Shown here: one piece after another, positions 48,998-59,647 of the stretch
How the letters are laid out: every line of letters starts with the position of its first letter
Position numbering within the stretch: the first letter of the stretch is position 1
NCBI GenBank assembly: GCA_045837725.1
Contig: JBEWZL010000266.1
Span: 124,001 to 188,000 of the forward strand
Source of the DNA: Vermamoeba vermiformis
Lineage: Eukaryota > Tubulinea > Echinamoebida
Direction: 5' to 3'
Length of the DNA stretch: 64,000 nucleotides
Notes under the pieces: model-generated
What the model was told of the DNA's origin: nothing
The model's database searches: none
What the model saw: the letters and a program-made list of their open reading frames with translations, nothing else
Made by a program: the position numbers and the translations under genes

Positions 48998-50471
48998 TCA
49001 TCGAGTTTTCCTCCGTTGTTTTGGTCGTGTAGAATCACTTCCTGTTGATTTGCGCTTGCGAGGAGTATTTCTTGCACGGTAAAGAGGAGTATTCATGTTG
49101 TTGCTGTTATTCGTAGTGTTCTTACTCGAGCTTTGACTCGTCTCTGCAACAACCTTCTCCTCCACTCGTCTCTCTTGCACAACACCACATTCCACGAGCT
49201 TGCCTCTGACACCTGTCAATCGTTGCTGTAATGCGATTGATCGGGTCACAGAACGGGATTTGAAATTCCCTTCAGGCAGATCCTTCAATGTGTTCAACAG
49301 ACGCGCGAGTGCCGATTGAGCCTCTTTCAACAGCGGCAGCACAGTGGAAGAGAGCAGTTCTGTCAATGGTTCGACTGCTGCGTCATTGGTCTCATTGTCC
49401 TTCTTCTCGGACTGGTTCAGGGGCACTGGCACCGTCAGTTCCAGTTCGTAAGTGTCGCTGCCCAGCCCGTGCGTGCGAATCACCTGTCAAACAGTTAATA
49501 ACACATTCTTTCGACAGTGCCGTGACGCACCTCGTCGAGTGTCAGATCGCTGACAGGACCGCACTCGACCTCTTCAAATTCAACGTCTGCAAACTCGTCT
49601 TGCTGGACGTCTGTCACGTGCTCGGTGCTCGCTCGCTGCAGCTCAGTGAGGAATTGCTCGAGTTGATCGGGTGTGTCGCGCAAAACTTGCACTGCATTCT
49701 CAATCTGCTGCAGCTGTTGTTCAATCTCGCGCATGTCATCTTCGAGTGCGTGTTGTAGCACTGGATTGATCACTTGTGTGGCAACACTCGCTTGATTCCC
49801 GCGCAGCTGTGGTGTCTTGGCCTGACACAAATTAATCACCTGTCACTGCAATGACACGTGTCAAACACCGTACTTTGAGCGTGTCCAAGTAACTGCGCGC
49901 GCGCTTGAATGCGTTGATTGCTGCGTACTTGTCAGTCCAGTCTTGCAGCAGTGTCGTGCCCAGTGCAGACAGTTTGGTCGCGTATCTGTGCTCGTGTTAG
50001 TGCACATACAAGGGCAGCAAGGTACACGCACTCAACTGGCTCAGGCAGTTGCGTCACCAACTTGTTGCTAGTGTTAGCTATGTTCCTGGCAATGAACAGC
50101 GGGATCAAGCTTGGTAATTGTTCCGCGAAGGACACTCGCGCTATAGGAGATCTCTCAATGAGCCAATTTATTAGCCCTAGTGCGAGAAACCTCACCTTTG
50201 AGCAGTGTTATAAATTGTAATTGAATAATTAATTGGCTTGCCTGAGAATTTTTTTCTTTTAATTGTGTCAGCATCAGGTCAAGTGCTAATGCTACATTAT
50301 CTCGAGACCTCTTGAGAAGTTTTTTAATTTCCTACAAAGGTATTATTAAGATGGTGTTAGCAGTCAAACTATTGATTGTACCTGGATGTGTTCTTGGTTC
50401 AAATGCGCTGAATTGGCCCGTGTGGCTGTTCCAATGAGTTCATTCAACTTTTTACGATCATCGAGTTCCAT
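48998..50471 (-). CDS. UVSSA: UVSSA-like transcription-coupled repair scaffold
   Basis: Six exons (50471-50382, 50331-50242, 50195-50032, 49985-49874, 49821-49531, 49483-48998) give 410 residues. UVSSA binds stalled RNA polymerase II and recruits TFIIH in transcription-coupled repair. The N-terminal VHS-like helical domain is seen (EIKKLLKRSRDNVALALDLM, LMLTQLKEKNSQVRFLALGL, IERSPIARVSFAEQLPSL). Next come a coiled region, an acidic FADVEFEEVECG stretch that may bind the TFIIH p62 PH domain, and VIRTHGLGSDTYELELTVPV, close to a conserved UVSSA block. The C-terminus is basic (RKRKST, KQRRKTR). It is shorter than human UVSSA (about 700), and the C-terminal DUF2043 Cys motif is not seen. The intron 50196-50241 is GC-AG. 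Confidence 0.7.
49852..49863. promoter_or_regulatory. TGACACGTGTCA palindrome (intron of UVSSA gene)
   Basis: An exact copy inside the intron 49822-49873, close to the donor site. See the entry for 34651 for what the motif may be. Confidence 0.5.
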
Positions 50472-50590
50472 ATTTCATTATGAGTTGTGTTTTTGTTGCT
50501 CGCTTCTTATTCACAAACTGAGGAGGGAAAAATTGCAACTTTTTCAGTCTGTGTAATTTCAAAGCTATATACATTGTTTTATTATTGTAT

Positions 50591-52920
50591 TTACAACCCG
50601 TTACTGTAGGACGAATACTGTGGCGGATAGTTATGATAATACGGCACTGAAGGCAGATTCGGGTACGGCGCTGTTGTGACTGGCACGTGACTTTGCAAGT
50701 ATTTATCCGCGTACTGCACTGGATAGGGCATCATACTGGGCGCAAAGGACGGATAGGACAGGGGGGGCAATACGATACCGTTCAGTGAACTAGCACTGGT
50801 CACTGCTGGTGCTGAGACGTTCACTGAATCCCTCGCAGTCACGTGCTCAATGGACGGGGGCTGTGCTGCAACGGGGACTGTTGATTGCGGGGGTTTGGGC
50901 GCGGGGGTCTCGTTCACTGAAGGTGCGTCAGTGTCAGCGTCAGAGGGCTCGGTTCTTTGCATATTTTTCCTTTTTTGGCCAGCACCAGGGCTCGTCTGAT
51001 TGTCACTGCACTTGGGACAGTACCAGTCAGCGAGGGTGTCTGCTTCAGCTTGTGTGATCTTCATGCAATCGCCGTGAAACCTGTCGAGTGGGTGAGTACC
51101 AATGCTCAGTTGACACGTGTCAGCTCGCACGAAATTTCCCGTTACACGTACCATTCACCGCACTTGGAGCAGCCAATCCAAAATCGTCCATCGTCAGTCT
51201 GGTCCTCTAATCGTGCACGACACACGCACAGCAGCACATCACTCAGTGGCTGCTGCACGGGCTGATGAGTTGCCAAATCAGGCAAGGGCTCGTCTCTCAA
51301 GTATGCCTATAATTAGCCGTTAGCCAGCGACTCCATTAACTGCGCAGTGCGTACCTTGAGGCAGTCGATTGCCCACTCGGGATTGATCGGATTGTTCTCG
51401 GTATTGAAGGTGTCTCGCAGCGGCAAGAAGGCCTTATACCAGGGCAGCCAGTCTGCTAGGGCAATCACTGCATCGCGCTCCACTTTGCGCAATTCTTCAC
51501 CGCGTCGTATGCGCGCTACGAACTTGAGTGCAGCCATCCAGGTGATGAATTCGTACAGCGGATATTTGAACTTCGGCTCCACGTGCGTCACATTCTCAAT
51601 GCGGTACACTTTGAGTTGTGTTTCAATGCCGTAATCGTGTAGGAAATTTCCGCCGAACACCTGCGAAAGATAATTAGACACGACAAGAGAATATCGTGAT
51701 CCTTACAATAGAGTCTTGCGGAGTATACACCGCGTGAATCCACCCAGCTGGGATAAAGAATGTGTTGCCAGCATTGACAACGACACGATGACACCTGTCA
51801 TTCACTGTGTTCTGATAGTGTGACACTGGCTGGTTCTCAGCCCAGTCCTGGTGCACCATGTCTGCAAAGAATGTACTCTCCCTGCAAGTAGTTAGTGGCG
51901 TGTTTGAGGAGCTAATTGCACGTGGCACTCACTGCTCGGGGCTGTTGGACCACTTCTCGTACTGCTTGAGATTGACGTCAGTGGGAGCAATGAGCCAGAA
52001 CACTTTCTGACCCTGCAGCACGTGATACCACACGGAACTGCCTCCGAAGTCAATGTGGAAGTCCGTGTAACAGCCTTGCGTGCTCGACAGACAGTAGTAC
52101 TGCACCTTGGGGTACGTCACTTTGACATTCTTGCCCTTGCGCTCCTGCACTTGAGATTAGTCCCGAACACCAACCAGTCCTCAGTGGTACTCACATAAGT
52201 GCGCGCATCAGGGGGCCACACGGTCTCAATCCAATCGAGCTGCTGCACGACCTCTGCAAATGCAACAGTTAATGCGCTGACCACTGACTAGCGACAGTTA
52301 CACTTACCTGGAGCTCGCACGTGTTGCGCGAGACTAGTGTGAGAGAACTCGAGACTGATGATATTTAACACACGCGTACGTGCTTCGTGCGGTGTTTTGA
52401 AGTACTTGACCCAATCCCGCACCGTCCACTTGGGCACAACTTCGCGCTGTGACAATACGTCCAAAACTGGCGCGTCTTCTTTTTCTCCTAAAGCGCAACG
52501 CGTAAATGCTTGTGATTTCTCCAAATAATAAAAATTTCTGTCACGAATGACTACGATCCACCGCAAGTTTTCCGAATTTTCGCTAATGACGCACTTACCT
52601 ATTAACATAGCAATATTGTCTATATTGTAATATTCCTTAGGCTGTGTAAGCCTTGCTGCACCATTCGGGACCATAATTGGCTCGTTGAACCCCTCACGCT
52701 GGATGAAGTCTAGCGTTAGCGAATCTACCACTCGAACTACATTAGACCCATCAATCCACTTTTGATTTATTCTTGATTTCCATATGGGATTTTTTATTTT
52801 TGGTGCCGGTTGAACTGGTGTTTCGCTGTTCAGATCCCCTTCAAATCCACTGAGCGCGTCAATCGCACCGTAATTCACTTTCTGGCGCTTTCTTAATCGC
52901 ACGTTAGTGGTGCTCGCCAT
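50591..52920 (-). CDS. JmjC histone lysine demethylase with C-terminal PHD finger
   Basis: Eight exons (52920-52599, 52487-52308, 52253-52195, 52144-51933, 51881-51707, 51660-51355, 51306-51152, 51080-50591) encode 632 residues. The JmjC fold shows the KDM2/KDM7 signature: [35 protein letters not shown], then [20 protein letters not shown] with His and Asp iron ligands, and [18 protein letters not shown] with the distal His. A PHD finger follows at about 445-505 ([34 protein letters not shown]). PHF8/KDM7 and yeast Jhd1 carry the PHD before JmjC; here it is behind, as in KDM2, but CXXC, F-box and LRR are missing. A Tyr/Pro-rich tail ends the protein. The intron 52488-52598 is 111 bases, stop-free and in frame. 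An upstream ATG at 53016 is possible but gives a hydrophobic start, so 52920 is preferred. Confidence 0.9.
51111..51122. promoter_or_regulatory. TGACACGTGTCA palindrome (intron of JmjC-PHD gene)
   Basis: An exact copy inside the intron 51081-51151, between the exons encoding the two halves of the PHD finger. Confidence 0.5.
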
Positions 52921-53171
52921 TGTGAGTGTGACAGACAAGCACACCAGAGCCATCCAGGCAAAAAACCGAAAACTCCGTTCATGAAATTGACTGTTGGCAC
53001 ACATCAATAATGACATTCACCGTCACTTGTATGTACAAAGTATTACATGTAGATGAGAAATCGCGACCCTTTTATTAGAGATCTTGATTGAGTTCGTATG
53101 ATACAAGTGGGGGCATCGTCCTCTTCCACAGAGAGCGAGTGCTGGGTTATGGTACAAAATTGAATGCAACG

Positions 53172-53815
53172 TTATTGCGTGAGAGGGGCGAGTTGCGTGC
53201 TGCAGAACATTCGCGAGTGAGTACAAAGTGTCATTCATCAACTAGTTGCAGTACTTACCGGGTTGGAGTGTCGACTTTGCGCAGCGTGACTTTGAATGGC
53301 GGAGCAGTGCTGGCACTCGACGAGGCAGCGGCTTGATTCTGCAAGTTCTCCTTGTCGTAATGGGCACGCAATTGTTTCACGGGCAAGGCAACTGGTGACT
53401 TGGCAGGGGAGCGAGCAGGCTTAGAGCCACGCTCAGGACGATCGACCTTCTTCAACTTGACACTTTGAATGGCGTCGAGTGTCACTGCGAATGAGGGCTG
53501 GTTGGGATCTGGCTTGCGCGTGGACTTGGGAGCGACACGCGGGGTCATCGGGGTACGTGGAGCTTGCACTGGAGGGGCTGGTGGGGCTGGGGGTGGGGGT
53601 GGAGGGGGCGCAGCTTTCTCTTCCACCACGGGCTTATTGAACGCAGCAGGGGCAGGAGTGGGCAGTGAATTGAGGCGCGGTGTGCGCGTTTGAAGAGCGG
53701 AGAGCGTCTGTTGCCAATCAGTCTGCAAGTCCTTGAGTACTGTGTTGTAGTTCTTGTTTTCTTTGCGCAGAGCTGTAATTTCTTTCTTCATTCGACGCAG
53801 CTTTCGGTTCATCAT
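53172..53815 (-). CDS. Small coiled-coil, polyproline and WH2-like protein
   Basis: Two exons (53815-53259, 53199-53172) give 194 residues. Residues 1-45 are a basic coiled coil (MMNRKLRRMKKEITALRKEN). A polyproline stretch follows at about 80-100 (PPPPPPPAPPAPP), the kind bound by profilin or SH3 domains. Two short segments, FAVTLDAIQSVKLKKV and FKVTLRKV, resemble the helix-plus-LKKV core of WH2 actin-binding motifs. A role in actin assembly is inferred. It has no recognised family. The second exon adds only nine residues (TQLAPLTQ). The start is 76 bases from the stop of the upstream gene on the same strand, so its promoter must lie within or across that gene. Confidence 0.55.
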
Positions 53816-53893
53816 TATAACTTTGGGATCTTCCGTCGTTGTCAAAGATCGGAGCTTTGTAAACACCAAAACTTTCTGACAACCGTCTTTGCA

Positions 53894-54304
53894 CTAGCCC
53901 TCTTTATTAGGATCGTAAGGATGATAATAGAGTGCAATTACCTTGTTAACAACAGTGGAGACTACTTGCTTAGTTTTGATCGCAGTTGTTAGCACGTACG
54001 AAAGGACTTTCGCAGTGGGTGCAACTATAGTCCAGTAGCCGATATTTTTGCTATGCTGAATGAAGTTGCAGCTCAGCTGTTTGAGAGTATCGAGGCTGGA
54101 TTGCTCAGGCACTGCAGGTTCTTCGGTGTAGTAGATGCTGCTACGACGGCTTTTTCTACGGGAAATGCTCTTTCGCTTTTGTTTAGTGCTCATGTTGTTA
54201 ATAATAATACGATAATTGAGATAACTGTGCAGTTCTCGCAATAAATAGTTGCCCAAAAAACTTGCAACGGCTAGTACAAAAGCGCGCGCAGGCGAAACTG
54301 ACAT
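53894..54304 (-). CDS. Small basic protein of unknown function
   Basis: One exon, 136 residues from ATG at 54304. A hydrophobic stretch (AFVLAVASFLGNYLL) lies near the start, followed by a basic block with SKQKRKSISRRKSRRSS-like composition and a helical C-terminal half (VLSYVLTTAIKTKQVVSTVV). An internal ATG at residue 38 (MSTKQKRK) would drop the hydrophobic segment and give a basic, probably nuclear or membrane-associated peptide. I do not recognise it. It reads as a real gene because of its ATG, length and placement between two genes on the same strand, but this is modest evidence. Confidence 0.4.
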   Translation of the reverse strand: MSVSPARAFVLAVASFLGNYLLRELHSYLNYRIIINNMSTKQKRKSISRRKSRRSSIYYTEEPAVPEQSSLDTLKQLSCNFIQHSKNIGYWTIVAPTAKVLSYVLTTAIKTKQVVSTVVNKVIALYYHPYDPNKEG

Positions 54305-54376
54305 TTTGACAGATCTGAACAGAATTCTTTATATTACAAGTACTATATACAACGATTAATAATACATTCATCGCTC

Positions 54377-57300
54377 TCATTTTTTCTTATCTTTGTCTTT
54401 TTTGTCCTTGGATTTATCTTTCTTTTTGTCTTTATCCTTTTTCTCCGTATTGTCGTCATTCGCTCCGGTGACTTTAATCTTAGGAGCAGCCGTTGGGGTG
54501 TGATTTCCTCGCGCAGAGCTTTCTTCGCTGAAGCTGAAACTAGTCTGATCTGCATCCGAACCCCTTCGTCGCGGCGAATCTCGTGGAGTGTTCGTCGGGG
54601 TCGATAACACTCGTTTGTTAAGCTCTCCTAGTTGTGGCAGATTGATAAAGCTGAAGTTTTGGAAGGCCTTGTTGTCAAAACTGTTCAACTCTTGCTCGCC
54701 CTCGCCACCGTCGCTGTCACTCTCGTCATCATTGCTGTCACTCGTTGAAGACATGCTTAGGGTCATTGTCCATTTCTCATCTTGGATACGTTCATCGTCA
54801 AAATAGCTCGTGTCTTCGTCGTCATCGAGATTGGGCTTGAAGGGAGGATTCTCTTTGGACACCTGCTTCCAGTCCACGCCCTTGAAGAACGGATGCGCTT
54901 TGACCTCTGTTGCTCCCTTAGCACCCAATCGATCTTCTGTTGAAAGACATAACAGTCGATCAATCAAGTCACGTGCTTCTTGCGAGACTTCATCGGGGAG
55001 ATATTCCCAAGGAATGCGGCGGTTAATAATATTTTCGTAAATTTGTTGTTCCGTCTCCGCGTTGAAGGGTGGAATACCTGTCAGGAATTCGAATAAGATC
55101 ACACCGAGAGCCCACCAATCAACACTGAAGGAGTGCCCAGTTCCGAGAATTACTTCAGGAGCCAAGTAATCGGGCGTGCCTACAAAAGAATAACGTCTGT
55201 AGACGAGTTTTGAACCACCGCGGGCAGTGTTGGTCAAGCTGCTGTAACTGTTGTTCAAACTCGATCGCAACATCAACAGGTCAGGACTAATAGAAGTCGG
55301 TGTGAGGGGCAATCCTGGACCTGATTTGTTCAATTCACTGCCGCGACGAGGTTGAGGATGATGCGGCAACGAACCAACACTTTGTGATAAGAGGTGCGGA
55401 TCAATGTCGTCTCCGTCTGTTGACTCGCTTTTATCTATAATACGAGCTATTAATGAATGCCTCAAATAACGACTATGACTACTTACCTTCTTCTTTTCGA
55501 TTGTGTGATATCTTGATTTCAGGATCAGAGCCAGCGCGTAGGTCTGGAATGTCAGAGGACGAGGCATCACTCTTGACTGAGCTCGTCAAGGATTGATCGC
55601 CGGTGTACGATCGACCAACCCACATTCTTTCTGCACTGCCAAAATCATCGGAGTTCAGTGAATCGCGGGATCCAATGCGCTGCACATGTCTGGATGATTG
55701 AGGTAGATCTTTGTATGAAGCTGTAGTTCGTGAATAGCGCGAGTTTTTGGCCTTCATTTGCTGCCCAGTAGAGGGCACGTTGAGAGTTGACTGACCCATT
55801 GGGCTTGGCGCTGGTATTTGTTGCGTTTGCGAGAGTGTAACGGGATTGAGTGGATGACCCGGCGCTGTCATTGAGCGAGTCAATTTAGGTCTGTGGAATG
55901 GCTGGCCTTGACTGTGGGGTTCTCCATCGCCAATCCACTCGCCTTCAGGGCTCGTAACAGCGGGTTCAGTTAAGAATGGTTTGTCTAACAGACCAAATCT
56001 GCTCAAGCCAAAATCTGTCAGCTTGGTGTGACCGTCGCGCCCCACTAGCAAGTTATCAGGCTTGAGATCACGATGAGTAATGTGTCTGCTGTGCAAATAT
56101 TCGACTGCGAGGACAATTTCCGCCATGTAGAACTTTGCCATATCTTCTTCAAAATACGACATCGCTTTGAGCAATGAATAGAGATCACCGCCAGGCATGT
56201 ATTCCATCACCATGTAGAGATGTCGCTTCGATTGAAAAGTGTAATACAAGTTGACGACGAATGGATTTTCGGAGCTTGATTTGGACTCTGCAGTGGTGGA
56301 AATCATAATGTTCCGCTCCGACTTGATGCGATCTACTTGTTTTTTGCGAATCATATCTTTCTTACGCAAAGCTTTGATAGCATAGAGATCTCCTGTTTTC
56401 TTTTTGCGCGCCAAGTATACTTTTCCAAACGCACCCTTGGCAATGGGCTTTAAAATTTTGAAGTCTTTTCTCGTCTCTTTTCTCCGAGGACTGTCAGCAT
56501 TAATCGGCAGGGATTTGCGCTTGTTGAACATCATAGCTTTGTTTACAATCTAATGCAGATTAATGAACAGTGCTAGCACATGTGTCCGCTAATACTCACC
56601 AAGCTTTCAATCTCCTTTGCCCAACGTTCCATTGCAACGCTGCGTGCTTTACTCGAGGCGAGGTTCTTGGATATGGCGTGGCGAATATCCACCGCATCTT
56701 TTTGCAAAGCTTCAGTTGTTTCGCGGTCCATAATGCGTGTACTTCGAGCCCTGGTGAAGAATTAGTGTCAAATATCGCTCTAAGTAGCTTACGTACTTTT
56801 GAGCAAGTTTAACAAGATTTTCCATAATTTCAAGTTCTTTCTTGGACCGTCCCTTCTTCTTCTCATCTGATTTGATAATCTTGCTGATTGACGACGTTAA
56901 CTGGCCAATGATGAGTCTCACTGCATATTATCCGCATGTTGAACCTACCTTATCCAGCCGTGCATCACAGCTACTCAAGCGCACGTCATATTGATTAGCG
57001 AGCAGACAATATTCGCTGTGTTTGGCCAGCTGATCTGAAGGCACTACATTCTCACAAATGCGACACAGCAACAGGATCTGGCCACTGCTTGTCTGACCGC
57101 GAGGCAAGTCTTGACTGGTGCGCATGGGCAAGGCTTCTTTGTCCTCATCGCGACCTTGCGGCTCACTGGCTGATCGCGCGCGCGTCTCTAATCGTTCCTC
57201 CGCCTTGATCTGCTCTTGTCGTGGCAAAATCAGCTTTAAGTGAGGCTTATTGTCCAATCGACCAGGCGTGCTCTGCGCTGATATGGGTGTGTCGCTGGTC

Positions 57301-58379
57301 GGTGTGCTGGGAAGGCTGCTCGGTGTGTTGGAGGAGGGTGTGCTGAAAGTCACATTCTTGTCACGCGGTGAATGCTCAGCTGACGACACCTCTTCGCTGC
57401 TCGTGCCCACTGGCGCGTGTTTGTCGTGTTTGTCACCGCGCTTGTGCTTGCCGAAGCCAAACGCACCGCGCATGAGATTGATGAATGAGCTGAATACATT
57501 CTTATCGTCTCCTTTCTTGCCCCTAATGCAACTGTATTAATACCAATGCGCATCGATTATATAGTGCATACTTGTGGTCTTTGGGCTGTTCTAGTGAGTT
57601 CTCATAGCTGCTGTCTGCTCGCCGCAGCGGTCGACGAGGAGTGGGCGAATTAACCGTGTTCTGCTGCTTCATATTTTCTTTGTTCAAATCCTGATATGCA
57701 TGCAATAGTGTTAGGATTAGAATGTCAATCATCAATTGATTGTGCGCAAATTCTGTCACAAAAATAAACGCAACAATTCCATCTAAATCCATGCCACTTG
57801 AACTCGAGAAATTTGCTCCAAGATAATACAAAAAAATCATATATATATAAATAAATCAATATTTACCATCAGCTCTTTCGTGCGCGTCCATTGACCAAGG
57901 ATCAGAAGAAGGCGCGTGATCATTAATTTTAAATTCTGCTGGGTCAATGCTTGTTGCTGCAAGTGCAATTGCTGAATAAGATCCGAACATTGTTGCTGAG
58001 AGGTAAGTCGACTGCGTAACTCTTGCAATAATGGTTTCAAGCTTGTCTCGGCGCAGATTTCTAAAACTTTGTCGATCCACGCTACACACTCTGATTCCGT
58101 TGTTTCTAACTTTTGTGATAATACTTCTTCTGTCATAGACAATATTTCTGACGCACTTCTCACTTTCTTGTGCTTGAGGAATTTATTTGCTGGTGATCCG
58201 CTTACATCTTCCAGGCTTCTTTCTTCCAGATCCTCTTCACTCTCTAACAGTGCATCGGGAGTGTTATGTCCACTGCGCTTGTCTTCATCCGAGAAATCAT
58301 GTAATACAGGCACACTGCGACTAAGAGGATTATTCTTGATCTTCTGCTTCAGTTCTTTAATCCGATTATTGTTGCTCAT
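54377..58379 (-). CDS. AGC protein kinase, IREH1/Rim15/MAST-like
   Basis: Seven exons (58379-57867, 57690-57572, 57522-56949, 56900-56797, 56750-56600, 56549-55487, 55434-54377) give 1,193 residues. An N-terminal helical region is followed by a zinc-binding motif near 360-385 (LLCRICENVVPSDQLAKHSE, then YC) as in plant IRE/IREH1. A helical linker leads to an AGC kinase: GKGAFG-type loop AKGAFGKVYLA, Lys about 546 (YAIKAL), HRDLKPDN with Asp about 648, DFG about 666, and GTPDYLAPE about 927. Between DFG and APE lie some 250 extra residues, much longer than usual even for this split-kinase group. The C-terminus has the AGC extension and a lysine-rich tail. Rim15 and IREH1 control quiescence, cell cycle or growth; the upstream pathway here is unknown. 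An earlier in-frame ATG at 58445 is possible. Confidence 0.85.
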
Positions 58380-58709
58380 TGTTGGGGACGTCTTATTAGT
58401 CACAAACCTATCAAGAGTCCCCTTTGTAAGGTGGTCAATGAACAAGTCGTATTGTTACGCGCAGGAAATCAAATAAAATAATTCAATTTGTGTCTGACAA
58501 AATTTTCAAGCCACGGAAATTGCGCGGAGCGAATTTTAACCGAACGAAACGAGTCAGTTTTACTTATTTTGTGATAATCGCGCTGAAAACTAGCGAGGAA
58601 CACCGAAGAAAATCAAATCTCGGCTCCCAATTTTCTGCGCTCGAGTTTTCTACCGAAAGTCAACGAAAGCGCCCGACCAAGATCGTTTATCTGCTTATTA
58701 TCGACCGTT
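58380..58709. promoter_or_regulatory. Divergent upstream region, IREH1-like kinase and MOB1
   Basis: 330 bases between outward start codons. An unsupported plus-strand frame at 58490-58717 overlaps the MOB1 start and shows no known motif. Confidence 0.35.
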
Positions 58710-59569
58710 ATGAGTAACTTAGCTGGAAAGAGCGGGACTGCGAAATTCAAGAAATTGAAAGTAAAGCGCCAAGCAACGCTGAATCTGAAAAAAGGCTACA
58801 GAGGTCTGTTAATTTCACTTGACAATATCTTATCTAATTAATGCTAATAATTCTTACAAAAAAGAAAGTCTAAGAACCGGTTTGGAAATAAAGCAAGCAG
58901 TAAAGGTAATACGAGAAAGAAATATTTAATTGGTGCTTAATCTAACACGAACGTAGCTTCCTCCTGGTAATGATAAGAATGAATGGATTGCAATGATGAC
59001 GATTGAAGGATTTAACACCCTTAAGTTGGTGTACGATTTGATTGTAGATGACTGCACAGAAAATAATTGCCCGCGCATGACTGCTGCATCTCCAAAGGGA
59101 GAGTACGAATCAAATTTGTGAATGCTGCGGCCTTTGACAATCGCTAATACGCATGTAATTTCAGAGCGACATTTATGTGGGCAGACGAGCAGAACAAGAA
59201 GCCAATCGAGTGTACAGCGCGCGAGTACTGCACGCGTCTATTTGCGTGGCTCGAGCAGAAGTTCGAAGACAACACGCTGTTCCCCACCACTGGCGACTTC
59301 CCCAAACACTTCCCGCAAGAGGTGCAGGTCATGTTGAAGCGCATGGTAAGTCGTGTCGTGTGCTGCACACCGCTGACGTGACTGACTCGAGCGAACAGCT
59401 GCGAGTATACGCGCACATCTACTACAAGCACAAAGAGAAGATCAGACAGCTCAATGCAGAGGCACACCTCACCACGAGCTTCAAACACCTCTATTATTTT
59501 GTCACTGAATTCAAGTTAGTCAAAGACAAAGAGCTAGAGAATTTGCAGATTGCTGGCGTCACTCTGTAA
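58710..59569 (+). CDS. MOB1: MOB1-like kinase activator
   Basis: Five exons (58710-58803, 58865-58905, 58957-59117, 59165-59345, 59399-59569) give 215 residues, the family size. MOB proteins bind and activate NDR/LATS-type AGC kinases in Hippo and mitotic exit signalling. Conserved blocks are LRTGLEIKQAVKLPPGNDKN, EWIAMMTIEGF, CTENNCPRM with two zinc-binding Cys, and HLTTSFKHLYYFVTEFKLV, with the zinc-binding His in RVYAHIYYKH. First and third donors (GTCTGT, GTGAATG) are weak, but the conserved sequence across each junction fixes them. The gene is divergent from an AGC kinase gene, though IREH1-type kinases are not known MOB clients. Confidence 0.9.
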
Positions 59570-59647
59570 CGTGCCACGTGCCGCATGTACCGCTCCATAA
59601 ACTCTGTTGTACATTACACGGTGATTTATCGTCACGGAGGGCAGTAT

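Noticed and set aside
54377-59569. Idea that IREH1-like kinase and MOB1 form a Hippo/mitotic-exit gene pair
   Set aside because: MOB proteins bind NDR/LATS kinases through an N-terminal region not seen here; adjacency alone is weak in a genome where neighbours are mostly unrelated.
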